A stretch of 49,988 nucleotides of DNA, from assembly GCA_030591565.1 (NCBI GenBank), contig JAUVAU010000011.1, forward strand, positions 1 through 49,988, in the 5' to 3' direction. Every line of letters begins with the position of its first letter. The stretch's first letter is position 1. Under the pieces are notes generated by a model. It did no database searches and was not told the DNA's origin. It saw nothing but the letters and a program-made list of their open reading frames with translations. Positions 49,816 to 49,988 of this stretch are shown here, in pieces. The position numbers and the translations under genes were made by a program. The DNA comes from Deltaproteobacteria bacterium. Its GTDB lineage: Bacteria > Desulfobacterota > Deferrisomatia > Deferrisomatales > BM512.

Positions 49816-49988
49816 ATGAACTTATTCAGATACACGATCGCCATCCTGGTTGCGCTATCCCTCTGCGCCTGCTCCCAGACCCAGACCACCAAGTCGGATA
49901 AACCCGTTCACCGCCACTCCGTTGAAGAGGATAACGAGCTGGCGGAGTCGCTTGGCTACGTGCCGGAGGATAATCACCACGACGAGGA
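49816..49988 (+). CDS. Putative small lipoprotein (5' end only)
   Basis: Reading frame open from ATG 49816 to the end of the window. It starts MNLFRYTIAILVALSLCACS with a signal sequence and lipobox-like LCAC (Cys19), followed by a hydrophilic, His- and Glu-rich stretch (RHSVEEDNELAESLGYVPED). The remainder lies outside the window and I do not recognise the family. Confidence 0.6.
   Translation, partial: MNLFRYTIAILVALSLCACSQTQTTKSDKPVHRHSVEEDNELAESLGYVPEDNHHDE

Overview
The window is a dense stretch of bacterial chromosome, GC-rich by eye, with almost every gene on the + strand. It suggests a Gram-negative, oxygen-respiring bacterium. The evidence for this is an LPS inner-core (heptose) gene set, periplasmic thioredoxins and MsrA with signal peptides, and a cbb3 cytochrome oxidase cluster. 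The gene content (folate-dependent TrmFO, PyrR with pyrBC-carAB, Nif3 plus a zinc-ribbon protein next to rnpB, MiaB next to a bifunctional nuclease) resembles the former Deltaproteobacteria and related lineages. That placement is inference; no 16S rRNA is present.

Layout. 1-2.9 kb: purine and pyrimidine genes (purQ 3' end, purF, pyrE), a HIT protein, and a CAT-anticodon tRNA with its own promoter. 3.0-5.4 kb: Nif3-family protein, zinc-ribbon coiled-coil protein, RNase P RNA. 5.4-6.7 kb: two exported TlpA-type thioredoxins behind a consensus sigma-70 promoter. 6.7-10.6 kb: trmFO, a PfkB-family (adenosine-type) kinase and ahcY. 10.8-20.1 kb: the pyrimidine operon pyrR-pyrB-pyrC-carA-carB, behind a promoter, a 30-codon leader ORF and an attenuator-like terminator; a secreted TPR protein is coupled to carB. 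20.4-30.2 kb: pyrK and dGTPase, then an LPS core cluster (lipid A-type acyltransferase, gmhB, Trm112-like protein, three GT9 heptosyltransferases, a GT2, a GT4, and a heptose kinase). 30.2-37.6 kb: YicC, dnaE, miaB, a bifunctional nuclease and an ArsM-like methyltransferase. 37.6-39.1 kb: an AT-richer island with two tandem small genes for tyrosine-rich lipoproteins, each followed by the same structured 3' region and terminator. 39.1-41.8 kb: exported MsrA and an MsbA-like exporter. 42-49.7 kb: cbb3 oxidase structural genes (ccoN, ccoO fused to an extra cytochrome c domain, ccoQ, a short anchor protein) and assembly genes (ccoG, ccoI, ccoS, a SafE-type membrane protein). The window ends inside a small lipoprotein gene.

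How it fits together. The pyr genes cover most of UMP synthesis (carbamoyl phosphate to dihydroorotate, the PyrK electron-transfer subunit, and PyrE), but pyrD and pyrF are not here. AhcY and the kinase would clear S-adenosylhomocysteine and recycle adenosine. The LPS genes make and transfer heptose and acyl chains, and MsbA would export the lipid A-core. The cco genes form a near-complete oxidase module.

Most novel signals: (1) the paired Tyr-rich lipoprotein genes with a conserved, apparently compensating RNA structure downstream; (2) a 149-bp near-identical dispersed repeat (two inverted copies about 33 kb apart plus a decayed third); (3) the CcoO-cytochrome c fusion with a CcoP-like anchor lacking heme; (4) the pyrR leader with leader ORF and attenuator; (5) an ArsM-like enzyme lacking two of the expected arsenic-binding cysteines. 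No CRISPR array, IS transposase, phage gene or rRNA was seen.
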